64,000 bases of DNA from CAYPAV01 sp964408805 (GTDB taxonomy: Bacteria; Pseudomonadota; Alphaproteobacteria; UBA8366), in NCBI GenBank assembly GCA_964408805.1, contig CAYPAV010000001.1, forward strand, positions 124,001 through 188,000. Direction: 5' to 3'. Both the position numbers and the translations under genes were made by a program. The notes under the pieces are model-generated. The model was not told the DNA's origin. It saw nothing but the letters and a program-made list of their open reading frames with translations, and did not search any database. Shown here in pieces: positions 33,447-42,641 of this stretch. Positions within the stretch are counted from its first letter, which is position 1; every line of letters begins with the position of its first letter.

Positions 33447-34301
33447 TCAAGACACCGGAATATTGTCGATAAGCCGCGTTTGACCGAGATAGGCGGCCAC
33501 GAACAGCCGCGCCGATCGCGCCAGCGTGGTGACCGGCGCCAATGTTTCGGCGTCGCAAAGCTCGAGATACTCGACCCGGTCGAAGGCGGCGCCTTCGAGC
33601 TCTGCGCGACCTTCGGCAACCGCCGCCACGGTCGGATCGCCGGCGGCCAGCCGCGCCGCCACCGCGCGCATTACCCGGTAGAGCGACGCCGCGACCCGCC
33701 GCTGATCGGGTGTCAGATGCGCATTCCGCGAGGACATCGCGAGACCGTCCGCCTCGCGCACCGTTTCCACGCCGATGATCTCGATCGGTATATCGAGGTC
33801 CCGTGCCATGCGACGCACGATTTGGAGCTGTTGGTAGTCCTTCTCGCCGAAATAGGCGCGGTCGGCGCCGGCCTGGATGAAGAGCTTCGAGACCACCGTC
33901 GCGACGCCCGAAAAATGCGTCGGGCGGCCGCCGCCGCAAAGCCCCTCCGAGATTCCCTCGACGTTGACCTTGGTCGCAAAGCCCCCGGGATACATCTCGG
34001 CCGCGTCGGGCGCGAACACTAGATCCGTTTCCAGTTCGGTCAATTTTGCGAGATCGGATGCTTCCTGGCGGGGATAACTGGTTAGGTCTTCGTTCTCGCC
34101 GAATTGGGTGGGATTGACGAAGATCGTCACGATCACGCGATCGCATTCGGCCCTTGCCCGGCGCACGAGGGCCAGGTGCCCATCGTGAAGCGCACCCATG
34201 GTCGGGACCACACCCACGCTACCGCCGGCCCGCCGCCAGCCGCCCACCCGATGCCGCATCGCCGCCACGGTGCGAACCACTTCCGGTCTATTGTCACTCA
34301 T
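33447..34301 (-). CDS. panC: Pantoate-beta-alanine ligase
   Basis: A 284-residue cytoplasmic enzyme forming pantothenate from pantoate and beta-alanine with ATP. HIGH-type motif PTMGALHDGHLALVRRAR, then FVNPTQFGENEDLTSYPR, FGEKDYQQLQIVRRM and SSRN (KMSK-equivalent region) are all present. panB is not adjacent in this window. The 177 bases between its start and the FNR-type gene upstream hold no gene I can see. Confidence 0.96.
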   Translation of the reverse strand: MSDNRPEVVRTVAAMRHRVGGWRRAGGSVGVVPTMGALHDGHLALVRRARAECDRVIVTIFVNPTQFGENEDLTSYPRQEASDLAKLTELETDLVFAPDAAEMYPGGFATKVNVEGISEGLCGGGRPTHFSGVATVVSKLFIQAGADRAYFGEKDYQQLQIVRRMARDLDIPIEIIGVETVREADGLAMSSRNAHLTPDQRRVAASLYRVMRAVAARLAAGDPTVAAVAEGRAELEGAAFDRVEYLELCDAETLAPVTTLARSARLFVAAYLGQTRLIDNIPVS

Positions 34302-34478
34302 CGCCGATCACCGTTTCGCGCGCCTGGGGCCGGATCAATCAGAAATTTCGCGGCGCCACATATCTGGGTCGCCTTCCGGCGGGCGTCAAGCCGTCTCGCG
34401 GCTCAAAACGAGTCCAAGACCCGGCCTCGCCGGTATCCGAAAAGTGGTAAAGATCCTCATCCCCGCGGTGGGAAGCGC

Positions 34479-35216
34479 TCACGCGCCGTCGGCCAGGTCC
34501 TCGAGCGCTTCGACTTCCTTGAGCTCGACCATGTTCCCGGAAAGCAAACGAATGACCCCGCTGCTTTTCAACGCGGTGAAGGTGCGGCTCACCGTTTCCG
34601 TGGTCAGGCCGAGATAATCGGCGATGTCGGAGCGACTCATTGGCAGCGCCGCCGGCGATGACGGCGCGCCGCGGCGTTCGGCCCGGCTTCCGAGCGACAG
34701 CAAGAACGAGACGACCTTCTCGCGGGCCGTCTTGCGTCCAAGTAGCAGCATCTGATCCTGCGCCTGGGCCAGTTCGTTCGACGCGACCTCGAGAAGCTGT
34801 TTCTCCAGCTTCGGAAATTCGTCCAGCAAGCCCTCGAATTTTTCTTTCGGAAACCGGCAAAGGGTGACCTGCCCGATCGCTTCGGCGGTATAGGCATAAC
34901 TGTCATTCAAGGCGATGCCGAGAAAATCGCCCTCGAACAGAAATCCAGTAATCTGACGACGCCCGTCCGGGAGCAGCTTGTAGAGCTTCACCGCCCCGCC
35001 GGTAATGTTGAAGAGAAACGTCGCCGGTTCCGCTTCGTCGACGATCGCTTGGTGCGGATCGAAGGTCATGGTCCGGGCAATCGAGGCAAGACGGGACAAT
35101 TCGCCGCCGTCCAGAACCGCGCAGATCGACATCTCGCGGATACTGCAAGCAGCGCAAGGATTGATATCCAAATCGATCGGCCGCTTCTGCGCGGGCCGAA
35201 GATCGACATTCGACAT
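34479..35216 (-). CDS. FNR/FnrN-type oxygen-sensing transcriptional regulator
   Basis: A 245-residue Crp/Fnr protein. All four ligands of the oxygen-labile [4Fe-4S] cluster are visible: Cys21, Cys24 and Cys32 in NPCAACSIREMSIC, and Cys120 in VTLCRFP. The C-terminal helix-turn-helix has TTETVSRTFTALK, with the E-xx-SR recognition residues that read TTGAT half-sites. ATG 35216 was preferred over an upstream in-frame codon because the FnrN family starts close to the Cys cluster. Likely switches on anaerobic or microaerobic genes; an FNR box lies in the divergent upstream region, so it may control itself and the neighbouring gene. Confidence 0.93.
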   Translation of the reverse strand: MSNVDLRPAQKRPIDLDINPCAACSIREMSICAVLDGGELSRLASIARTMTFDPHQAIVDEAEPATFLFNITGGAVKLYKLLPDGRRQITGFLFEGDFLGIALNDSYAYTAEAIGQVTLCRFPKEKFEGLLDEFPKLEKQLLEVASNELAQAQDQMLLLGRKTAREKVVSFLLSLGSRAERRGAPSSPAALPMSRSDIADYLGLTTETVSRTFTALKSSGVIRLLSGNMVELKEVEALEDLADGA

Positions 35217-35337
35217 TAACAAAGCCCCAACATGCAGACCGTCCCGCATAAATCATGCATAGGAACATATGATTTGGCAAGCGATGGAGCCGGTTTCAAG
35301 TCCACCGCGACAATTAGCCCCAGTTGAATGAGGAACC

Positions 35338-35351
35338 TTGATACAGGTCAA
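35338..35351. promoter_or_regulatory. FNR box (anaerobox) in the divergent intergenic region
   Basis: TTGATACAGGTCAA matches TTGAT-N4-ATCAA with one mismatch. It lies ~122 bases from the FNR start on one side and 67 bases from the ATG at 35418 on the other. The spacing allows a class II position (-41.5) for the plus-strand gene. Confidence 0.7.
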
Positions 35352-35417
35352 AGACTCGTCGAGCGACTTCCGGGCATGGTGCCCGATCATCGTCAATACC
35401 GTGGGAGCCGTCCAAGA

Positions 35418-35897
35418 ATGGAGGCTAAGCTTCAGGCAAGATCGTTGGAACAAAGTCGGGTCCAACAGGCTTACCCGCTCATTCAGTTCGTGCTGCCGGA
35501 GATGTCGCTGGCGGAATGGGTCGGATTCGTCGACGACCTCGGACGGGAGGCCCAGATGCCGGAAGGGTCGGCGGGCGTGATTTCGGTCGAATCGACGCGG
35601 GGCTATATACATGGCCTCTACTCCTACATGGTCGAACGCCATTTGCGCCACGGCCGCGCGCTCGAAGTCGACAATTTCATCGCTTTCGACATGGCCAATC
35701 GGCTCGGCGTCACCCAATGTCTGCTGACCACCATGGATGAGTTGGCGGCGCGATTCGAATGCGGCGCGGTACACGTCAACCTGCCGCACCGCTCGATCGG
35801 CGAGAATCAGGTCGATTCGGGACTATTGCGTGCCTTTCAGGCGCATGGACACGACGTTAAGCATCTCGGACTTTGCAAGACCCTGAGCACTCCCTAG
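35418..35897 (+). CDS. Hypothetical protein, possibly GNAT-fold, with an upstream FNR box
   Basis: A 159-residue protein starting MEAKLQARSLEQSRVQQAYP; this ATG is used because upstream codons would run through the FNR box. A stretch LIQFVLPEMSLAEWVGFVDD followed by GVISVESTRGYIHGLYSYMV loosely resembles the N-terminal half of GNAT acetyltransferases (a tentative memory match), but the acetyl-CoA R/Q-x-x-G-x-G/A loop is not evident. Divergent from the FNR regulator, so it is a candidate oxygen-regulated gene. Function unknown. Confidence 0.75.
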   Translation: MEAKLQARSLEQSRVQQAYPLIQFVLPEMSLAEWVGFVDDLGREAQMPEGSAGVISVESTRGYIHGLYSYMVERHLRHGRALEVDNFIAFDMANRLGVTQCLLTTMDELAARFECGAVHVNLPHRSIGENQVDSGLLRAFQAHGHDVKHLGLCKTLSTP

Positions 35898-35942
35898 AAC
35901 CGCATCGCGCATGGTGTCGCCAACCCCTATGATGCGCGGGCG

Positions 35943-37688
35943 ATGCCGAACCTGTTTCCCATAAGAACACGAATTTTTCTAGCCGGGCTTCTCGGCTTGC
36001 TTGGCGCCGGCTGTACGACCCTGACCGCGAGCGAGCCCGAGAGCGCCACCGGATTCGCGCCTCGTCCGGTTCACCGCGCCGAGCAGTTCATGGTCGCCGC
36101 CGCGAATCCGCATGCCGTGCGGACCGGTGTCGAGATCCTGCGGCGGGGCGGCAGCGCGGTCGATGCCGCGATCGCGGTCCAATTGGTCCTAAATTTGGTC
36201 GAACCGCAGAGCTCTGGCGTCGGCGGCGGCGGGTTCATGCTGCATTGGCAGGCGGGCGCCCGCCGTCTTTCCTCCTATGACGGACGAGAATCCGCGCCCC
36301 AATCTGCGCGGCCCGAGATGTTCCTGGACGCCGGCGGCACGCCGATGCGGCGGCGCGCGGCGGCGCGTGGCGGACGCGCCGTTGCAGTACCCGGCCTCCT
36401 TCGCATGTTTGAGGCGGCGCATCGCGACCATGGGCGCCTTCCTTGGCACGATTTATTTCTGCCGGCAATTCGTCTTGCCGAGAGGGGTTTCGCCGTCAGC
36501 CCCCGCCTTCACGGCCTGTTGCGCCGGGCCTCGCGGCTTGGGCAATTTCCGGCGGCGGCGCGATATTTCCTCGATTCGAAAGGCAACCCATGGCCGGTCG
36601 GCTATCTTCTGACCAACCGTGCCTTCGCCGAGACGCTTCGTCTGCTCGCTCGGGGCGGGGCAAAAGCGTTCTACACGGGACCCCTCGCGCGCAATATCGC
36701 GGCGGCCGTCGGCGACGACCTAAATGAGCCAGGTACGCTTGATCCGGCCGACCTCGCGGCATATCGGGCGAAGCGGCGAAAGGTCCCATGTGCGACCTAT
36801 CGCCGCCACAAGGTCTGTTCGATGGGGCCGCCGTCGAGCGGCGGGCTCACCATCGCCATGATACTCGGCCTTCTCGAAGGCTTCGATCTGCGACGTCTCG
36901 ATCCCGGGGAACCGAAAGCGATCCATCTCTTCGCGGAAGCCAGTCGTCTCGCCTATGCGGATCGCGCGGCGTACATGGCCGATCCCGATTTATCCGTCGT
37001 GCCGGCGACGCGTTTGCTGGACCCCGCCTATCTCGATCGCCGTCGGCGACAGATCGACCCCGCGCGATCGATGGGCCGGGCCGCACCCGGATTGAGCGGC
37101 ACCGGACCGACAAGCGGCGCGGCGCCCGAGTCCCCCTCGACGACCCATATCTCGATCGTCGACCGGGCCGGCAACGCGGTCGCGCTGACGAGTTCGATAA
37201 ATTATGCCTTCGGCTCGTATGTTTCGGTCGGGGGATTCCTGCTCAACAATCACATGCTGGATTTCGACTTCACGCCGGCACGGAACGGCCGGGCGACGAT
37301 CAATCGCGTCGAACCCGGCAAGCGCCCGCGCTCCTCGATGGCACCGACGATGGTTTTCGATTCGGAAGGAAGACTCAAACTCGTGCTCGGCTCGCCGGGC
37401 GGTTCGAACATCATTCCCTATGTCGCGCAAGCCATTCTGGGGGTGCTGGATTGGGATCTCGAATTGGCCGACGTGGTCGCGGCCCCGCACTACGCCGCCC
37501 ATAACCGGCCGGCCACTTATTTGGAGGCCGGCACGAGCTTGGCGCCTTTGAAACCGGCCTTGGAGGCGCTCGGCCACAAGATAAAATTTCGGTCGATGAC
37601 GAGCGGCCTTCACATCATCTCGCGCGACGACGACCGCTGGGTCGGCGCGGCCGATCCCCGCCGCGAAGGCCGGGCAATGGGAGATTGA
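35943..37688 (+). CDS. ggt: Gamma-glutamyltransferase, lipoprotein form
   Basis: A 581-residue Ntn-hydrolase that cleaves the gamma-glutamyl bond of glutathione and related compounds in the periplasm or at the membrane. The signal ends in lipobox LGAGC (Cys24). Family strings AVRTGVEILRRGGSAVDAAI and SSGVGGGGFML are in the large subunit. Autocleavage is expected before Thr400 in PSTTHISIVD, the conserved T-T-H nucleophile. PRSSMAPTMVF and LVLGSPGGSNII form the gamma-glutamyl pocket. It abuts the histidine kinase gene tail-to-tail with no gap. Confidence 0.95.
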   Translation: MPNLFPIRTRIFLAGLLGLLGAGCTTLTASEPESATGFAPRPVHRAEQFMVAAANPHAVRTGVEILRRGGSAVDAAIAVQLVLNLVEPQSSGVGGGGFMLHWQAGARRLSSYDGRESAPQSARPEMFLDAGGTPMRRRAAARGGRAVAVPGLLRMFEAAHRDHGRLPWHDLFLPAIRLAERGFAVSPRLHGLLRRASRLGQFPAAARYFLDSKGNPWPVGYLLTNRAFAETLRLLARGGAKAFYTGPLARNIAAAVGDDLNEPGTLDPADLAAYRAKRRKVPCATYRRHKVCSMGPPSSGGLTIAMILGLLEGFDLRRLDPGEPKAIHLFAEASRLAYADRAAYMADPDLSVVPATRLLDPAYLDRRRRQIDPARSMGRAAPGLSGTGPTSGAAPESPSTTHISIVDRAGNAVALTSSINYAFGSYVSVGGFLLNNHMLDFDFTPARNGRATINRVEPGKRPRSSMAPTMVFDSEGRLKLVLGSPGGSNIIPYVAQAILGVLDWDLELADVVAAPHYAAHNRPATYLEAGTSLAPLKPALEALGHKIKFRSMTSGLHIISRDDDRWVGAADPRREGRAMGD

Positions 37689-39044
37689 CTAAAGTTGCGG
37701 CAGGCTGGCGCGGAAACAGGTTCCGTTGGCGTCGGTCTCGACCAGGCTCAAAGAACCGCCGTGGTTGCGCATCAATTCGGCCGAAATCGCAAGACCGAGA
37801 CCGGTGCCGCCCACCTTCACCGAACCGTCGAACGGCTTGAAAAGATTTTCGAGCGCCCGCGGCGGCAGGCCGGACCCGTTATCTCGAACGTCGATTTCAA
37901 TGTTTTGCCCGTTCTCCCGAGCCGAGAGAACAATGTGTGTGGCGCCGGCCTCCACCGCGTTGTGCGCCAAATTGCTCACGACCCGGTAAAGTTGCGCACG
38001 GTCGCCCTCGATTTCCAGAGATTCCGCGACCGCGTTGTCGAGGGTCGCTTCCGCGGTCTCGGGTAGGATCAGGTTTTCCTCGATATCGACGATCAGCGCA
38101 TGCAAGGAAAAGCGCTCCGATTTAAAAGCCGGCTGTTCCTTGCCGACATAGTTCAGCGTCTCGGCGCAGAGGGCGACGGCGCGCTCGATCGCGGTTACGA
38201 GCCGCGGCGTTATCCGTTTGACGTCGGGATCGGCACTGGTCTCGAGACGATCCGAGACCAGAAGTGCGGAGGAGAGAATACCGCGGAGATCGTGATTGAC
38301 CTTGGCAACCGCCGTGCCCAAGGCGGCGAGATGCGATTGCTGGCGAAGCGCGCCCCGCAGATCTTCCTGCATATCGGCGAGTTCGCGTTCGGCGATCCCG
38401 ATTTCATCGCTCCGATCGCTGGCCCGAATGGATCGCCGCGCGTCCTCGGGATCGTCGCGAAACTCGACGATATTGGCGGTAATCCGGCGCATCGGCCGAA
38501 CCAACAGCCATTGCAGGGCAAAATAGACCAAGGCCGCGGTGATCAGGGAAATGATCGCCGAGAGCCAAAAGATGCGCCAGGCGAAGTCGACGAGAGCGAC
38601 ATGCAAATCGCGTTCGTTGACCAGGACCTGGATGATGACGTTCGGGTCCTTCGGCGAATGGCCCATGATACGAAGCACGCGGTTTTCGGTCCGTCCGATC
38701 GCCGCGAAAGCCTCGCCGATCAAGGTCGGCCAACCGGCATGCATGAGATCGACCGTGGCATCCACGGACGGCGGCATGTCGCGGGTCAGGACGAGGCGCG
38801 ACGGACCGCGACGGACGAAGATCGCGATCGCGCCGACATGGTCGAGCAGCCGGTCCCGCAGCATCTCGCCGACCATGCCGTCGGGCGTCGCTTCGAGGGC
38901 CAGAACGGCGAGATGGGCGGCACCCAGCTTCTCCTCCATCCAGGCAACGCGAAACCGCGCCACCGACGGCCCGAAGATCAGAACCTCGGCCAGCATGACG
39001 AAGGATATCGTCAGAACAAGCAATCGAGCCGAAAGGCTATGCAT
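37689..39044 (-). CDS. Orphan membrane sensor histidine kinase
   Basis: About 451 residues from ATG 39044. Two transmembrane helices (near 6-28 and 180-200) flank a periplasmic sensor region; a HAMP linker (LLVRPMRRITANIVEFRDDP), a dimerisation helix with the phospho-His in KVNHDLRGILSS, and an ATPase domain (N-box NLAHNAVEAGATH, G1 DNGSGLPP, G2 GGTGLGLAIS) follow. No response regulator lies next to it. It is 76 bases downstream of the TVP38-family gene, possibly in one transcript. Signal unknown. Confidence 0.9.
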   Translation of the reverse strand: MHSLSARLLVLTISFVMLAEVLIFGPSVARFRVAWMEEKLGAAHLAVLALEATPDGMVGEMLRDRLLDHVGAIAIFVRRGPSRLVLTRDMPPSVDATVDLMHAGWPTLIGEAFAAIGRTENRVLRIMGHSPKDPNVIIQVLVNERDLHVALVDFAWRIFWLSAIISLITAALVYFALQWLLVRPMRRITANIVEFRDDPEDARRSIRASDRSDEIGIAERELADMQEDLRGALRQQSHLAALGTAVAKVNHDLRGILSSALLVSDRLETSADPDVKRITPRLVTAIERAVALCAETLNYVGKEQPAFKSERFSLHALIVDIEENLILPETAEATLDNAVAESLEIEGDRAQLYRVVSNLAHNAVEAGATHIVLSARENGQNIEIDVRDNGSGLPPRALENLFKPFDGSVKVGGTGLGLAISAELMRNHGGSLSLVETDANGTCFRASLPQL

Positions 39045-39120
39045 ATCCGTCCATCTGCGTGCTCCCGCCCATTGGGGCGACGATCTCCGCGCATAATCTA
39101 ATATATCGGCGCCACGCCCG

Positions 39121-39870
39121 CTAGGAGAGGTCCCGGCGGCGCGCCTTCCACCGGCCGCGAAGCGCCGGTAAAAGCGCCAGGATCGCCAGACCGGCCAACG
39201 CCCCGATGATTTCCGGCGTGAAAACATTTGCCGGCGAGAATGCCTCCCCGGTGTCGAATATGGCGCCGAGGCCCGCCCCGGCGAGATTGATGACGAAGGC
39301 GCCCGGAATGACGCCGATAAACGTGCCGAGAACATAGGTGCCGAGCGGCACGCCGAGAAACGCCGGGACCAGATTCACGACCCAGAAAGGAAAGACCACG
39401 ATGAGACGCAGCACGAGGAGGTAGCTCAAGGCGTTGTCGGCGAATCCGCGTTCGACCTTCGAAAGCCATGGTCCCGCCCGTTCGCGCAGCGGATCGCCCA
39501 GCGCCGAGCGCGCCACCATGAAAAGAACGGTGGCCCCGAGCGTCGCCCCGATCACGCTGTAGAGCGTGCCCAGCCATTCGCCGAAAAGGAACCCGCCGGT
39601 TAATGAAAACAGCAAGCCCACCGGCAATGAGAACGCCACCGCGACGCCATAGGCCACCACGAAGACCATCACCGCAAAGATGCCGAACTCGGTGACCTGC
39701 GAGGTCAACCAATGGCGTTGTTCGCGGATGGTCTCGAAGGTGACATAGTGATCGAGATCAAGGACGAAAAACAGGATCAGTCCGGCCAGCAGCAGAACCA
39801 CCGGCAGCAGCCGACCGATCGCGAAACCGCTCACGGACCCCGTTTCTTTTTTATTATCGTTCAATTGCAT
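39121..39870 (-). CDS. TVP38/TMEM64 (DedA-like) family membrane protein
   Basis: A 249-residue inner-membrane protein with five or six hydrophobic segments. The family core is present: FSLPVGLLFSLTGGFLFGEW, GATLGATVLFMVAR and the LVLRLIVVFPFWVVNLVPAF / GTFIGVIPGAFVINLAGAGL block. These proteins are linked to lipid flipping and envelope homeostasis, but the substrate here is unknown. Upstream of the histidine kinase on the same strand, divergent from rpmH. Confidence 0.88.
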   Translation of the reverse strand: MQLNDNKKETGSVSGFAIGRLLPVVLLLAGLILFFVLDLDHYVTFETIREQRHWLTSQVTEFGIFAVMVFVVAYGVAVAFSLPVGLLFSLTGGFLFGEWLGTLYSVIGATLGATVLFMVARSALGDPLRERAGPWLSKVERGFADNALSYLLVLRLIVVFPFWVVNLVPAFLGVPLGTYVLGTFIGVIPGAFVINLAGAGLGAIFDTGEAFSPANVFTPEIIGALAGLAILALLPALRGRWKARRRDLS

Positions 39871-40004
39871 TTTGTCGTTTCACGGTCGGCGACGCGATTC
39901 CGACATCCTATTTCCATACGGGCTTTTTTCCTACACCGATGTCGGTCACACGAACCACTCACCTTCACGTGAAACACGCGAGCGCGGGCACCCCGCCAAC
40001 CGCA

Positions 40005-40033
40005 TTGACTTCCACCGGGCAAGCTTCTATACA
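40005..40033 (+). promoter_or_regulatory. Promoter of the rpmH-rnpA-yidDC operon
   Basis: TTGACT (40005-40010) and TATACA (40028-40033) with an ideal 17-base spacer, 36 bases before the rpmH GTG start. Five of six bases match consensus in each box, the best promoter match in the window. Confidence 0.75.
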
Positions 40034-40068
40034 GCGGCGCGTTTTTCCACGCCGGATGGAGACCCACC

Positions 40069-40203
40069 GTGAAACGGACATTTCAGCCGAGCCGTATCGT
40101 ACGCAAACGTCGTCACGGCTTTCGCAGTCGCATGGCAACCAAGGCCGGTCGCCGCGTCTTAGCGCGTCGTCGCGCCCGGGGACGCAAGCGCCTCTCGGCG
40201 TGA
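40069..40203 (+). CDS. rpmH: 50S ribosomal protein L34
   Basis: A 44-residue basic protein, MKRTFQPSRIVRKRRHGFRS followed by the universally conserved MATKAGRRVLARRRARGRKRL core. GTG start. It is followed 5 bases later by rnpA in the standard bacterial order and preceded by a strong promoter. Confidence 0.98.
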   Translation: MKRTFQPSRIVRKRRHGFRSRMATKAGRRVLARRRARGRKRLSA

Positions 40204-40208
40204 CACCC

Positions 40209-40565
40209 ATGACCGAGGCCGTCGATACCTTGAAGCGGCGGCGTGACTTCCTGCGCGTGGCCCGCCTGAGAAACAGCACCGCCACGCGGGGGCTGGTCCT
40301 TCAAGCGGGTGCGCGCGGCGACGACACCGTGCCCGGCCCGCGCGTTGGATTCACCGCCAGCCGGAAGGTGGGCAACGCGGTCGAACGGAACCGCGCGCGC
40401 CGACGCTTGCGCGCGGCCGTCCGGGAGGTTATCCCTCTCCACGCCGCGCCCGGCCACGACTACGTCGTGATCGCCCGGGCGGCGACCTTGGAGCGCCCTT
40501 ACGACGCCTTGAAGAACGATCTGGCGGTGGCGCTGAAACGTCTGGATGTTTGGCGCGAAAGATAA
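40209..40565 (+). CDS. rnpA: Ribonuclease P protein component
   Basis: A 118-residue basic protein assisting the RNase P RNA in tRNA 5' maturation. LKRRRDFLRV at the N-terminus, the central RVGFTASRKVGNAVERNRAR containing the RNR signature, and HDYVVIARAAT at the end are diagnostic. It begins 5 bases after rpmH. Confidence 0.96.
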   Translation: MTEAVDTLKRRRDFLRVARLRNSTATRGLVLQAGARGDDTVPGPRVGFTASRKVGNAVERNRARRRLRAAVREVIPLHAAPGHDYVVIARAATLERPYDALKNDLAVALKRLDVWRER

Positions 40566-40578
40566 AACGGAATTCAAC

Positions 40579-40845
40579 ATGACGGCTGCGGCCTCGGTAA
40601 TGCGTTGGGCGGTTCGCGCCTATCAATTGACTCTGTCCTACTTCACGGCGGGAAGCTGCCGCTATGCGCCGAGCTGTTCGGCCTATGCGATGGAGGCGAT
40701 CGAACGCCATGGCGCGCTCACCGGCGGCTGGCTGGCACTGAAACGCATCGCCCGCTGCCACCCTTGGGGCAGCACCGGTCATGATCCGGTACCCACCTCC
40801 GACTGCGATCACGGCGACGCCCAAGGCGCGCGGGGAGAGGCCTAA
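40579..40845 (+). CDS. yidD: Membrane protein insertion efficiency factor YidD
   Basis: An 88-residue protein with AYQLTLSYFTAGSCRYAPSC, the conserved Y-x-P-S-C-S-x-Y motif, and RIARCHPWGSTGHDPVP. Helps YidC insert inner-membrane proteins. Its stop overlaps the yidC start by one base (TAATG). Confidence 0.94.
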   Translation: MTAAASVMRWAVRAYQLTLSYFTAGSCRYAPSCSAYAMEAIERHGALTGGWLALKRIARCHPWGSTGHDPVPTSDCDHGDAQGARGEA

Positions 40846-42641
40846 TGGGCGAACAAAAGAATCTTCTGCTCGCGGTGGCACTCTCGATCACCATCCTGAT
40901 CGCCTGGAACGTGATGATCGAGCAGCCAAAGCTGGAGAAACAACGCGCCCTTCACGAGCAACAGCAAAGGGCGGCCGCGAAGGCGGCGAAGACCGCGACG
41001 CCGGGCCAACCGCCGACGGCCGGCGCCGGCCAGCAACCCGCCGGCCCACCAGGAGCGGCGCCAAAGCTCGGCGTCGTGCCGAGCCCGACGGCGACGCCGC
41101 AACTGAAGGAGACCCGCGATGCCGCCCTGAAACAGACGCGGCGGGTGGTGATCGACACGCCGCGGGTCAGCGGGTCGATCTCGCTCACCGGGGCACGGAT
41201 CGACGATCTGATCCTGCGCGACTACCGGGTCTCGCTCGACACCAATAGCGACCAGATCGAACTCCTGCAGCCGGTGAAATCGAGCAAGCCCTACTATGCC
41301 GAGTTCGGCTGGCTCGGAACCGGGGTGAAGACCCCGAACGGCGACACCGTCTGGCGGCCGAGCGGCGGCGCCCTGACGCCGAGCAATCCCGTCACCCTGA
41401 CCTGGGACAACGGAGCCGGCCTGGTATTCCAACAGAAATTCGAGATCGACGAAAATTTCATGCTGTCGATCACCCAGCGGGTCCGCAACAAGGGTGCCAA
41501 GACGGTGTCGCTGGCCCCCTACGGCCTCGCCTTCCGAACCGGACGGCCGGATATCCTCGGTTTCTATATCCTTCACGAAGGTCCGCTCGGCGTCTTCGAC
41601 GGCACCCTGAAGGAAGTCGATTACGACGACCTGATCGACGAGGGCAAGGTCGAGAAGCCGATCACCCAGGAGACCACCGGCGGCTGGATCGGCTTCACCG
41701 ACAAGTATTGGCTTCTGGTGGTGGTTCCGGACAAGTCGTCGCGGGTGCAGACAAGTTTCAACGCCGGTTTGCGCGGCACCGACCCGGTCTATCAAACGGA
41801 CTTTCTCGGCACCGCGCTCACGGTGCCGCCCGGCGGTGCCATCGAGCGCACAGACCGGTTATTCGCCGGCGCCAAGGAAGTTCATCTCCTGGATCGCTAT
41901 GCCGAGGACCTGGGGATCGAAGGTTTCGACAAGGCGGTCGATTGGGGCTGGTTCTATTTCCTGACCAAACCGATCTTCCACATGCTCCGCTGGTTCAACG
42001 GGCTGTTGGGGAATTTCGGCCTGGCGATCCTGGCGCTGACCGTCGTCATCAAGCTCGTGTTCTTCCCGCTCGCCAACAAATCCTATCGCTCGATGAGCAA
42101 GATGAAGACGCTGCAGCCGAAGATGCTCGAAATCAAGGAGCGCCATGGCGACGACAAGCAGCGCATGAACCAGGCGATGATGGACCTCTACAAGAAAGAG
42201 GGGGTCAACCCGGCATCGGGCTGTCTACCGATGCTGTTGCAGATCCCGGTGTTCTTTTCGCTCTACAAGGTGCTGTTCGTCACCATCGAGATGCGCCAGG
42301 CGCCGTTCTACGGCTGGATCGACGACCTTTCCGCGCGCGATCCCTATAGTCTGCTGACCGGTTTCGGTTTGTTCGATTGGAACGTTCCGGCCGCGCTCGA
42401 CCTCGTCAATATCGGCCTGTGGCCGCTGATCATGGGCCTCACCATGTTCGTGCAGCAGCGGCTCAACCCCACACCCGCCGATCCCATCCAGGCGAAAATC
42501 TTCGCCTTCATGCCGCTGATTTTCACCTTTATCCTGGCCCCCTTCCCGGCGGGACTCGTAATCTACTGGGCCTGGAACAACGTACTGTCGATTGCCCAGC
42601 AATGGGTCATCATGAAAAAAGTCACCGCGGGCAAGACCTGA
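40845..42641 (+). CDS. yidC: Membrane protein insertase YidC
   Basis: A 598-residue insertase of Gram-negative type: an N-terminal helix (LLLAVALSITILIAWNVMI), a proline/alanine-rich linker, a periplasmic beta-supersandwich domain to about residue 360, and a C-terminal five-helix core with KSYRSMSKMKTLQPKMLEI, VNPASGCLPMLLQIPVFFSL and FPAGLVIYWAWNN. Acts with or without SecYEG at the inner membrane. Fourth gene of the rpmH operon. Confidence 0.97.
   Translation: MGEQKNLLLAVALSITILIAWNVMIEQPKLEKQRALHEQQQRAAAKAAKTATPGQPPTAGAGQQPAGPPGAAPKLGVVPSPTATPQLKETRDAALKQTRRVVIDTPRVSGSISLTGARIDDLILRDYRVSLDTNSDQIELLQPVKSSKPYYAEFGWLGTGVKTPNGDTVWRPSGGALTPSNPVTLTWDNGAGLVFQQKFEIDENFMLSITQRVRNKGAKTVSLAPYGLAFRTGRPDILGFYILHEGPLGVFDGTLKEVDYDDLIDEGKVEKPITQETTGGWIGFTDKYWLLVVVPDKSSRVQTSFNAGLRGTDPVYQTDFLGTALTVPPGGAIERTDRLFAGAKEVHLLDRYAEDLGIEGFDKAVDWGWFYFLTKPIFHMLRWFNGLLGNFGLAILALTVVIKLVFFPLANKSYRSMSKMKTLQPKMLEIKERHGDDKQRMNQAMMDLYKKEGVNPASGCLPMLLQIPVFFSLYKVLFVTIEMRQAPFYGWIDDLSARDPYSLLTGFGLFDWNVPAALDLVNIGLWPLIMGLTMFVQQRLNPTPADPIQAKIFAFMPLIFTFILAPFPAGLVIYWAWNNVLSIAQQWVIMKKVTAGKT

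Noticed and set aside
34302..34478. Small gene or terminator between panC and the FNR-type gene
   Set aside because: No frame with start signal or coding bias and no stable stem followed by a U-tract.
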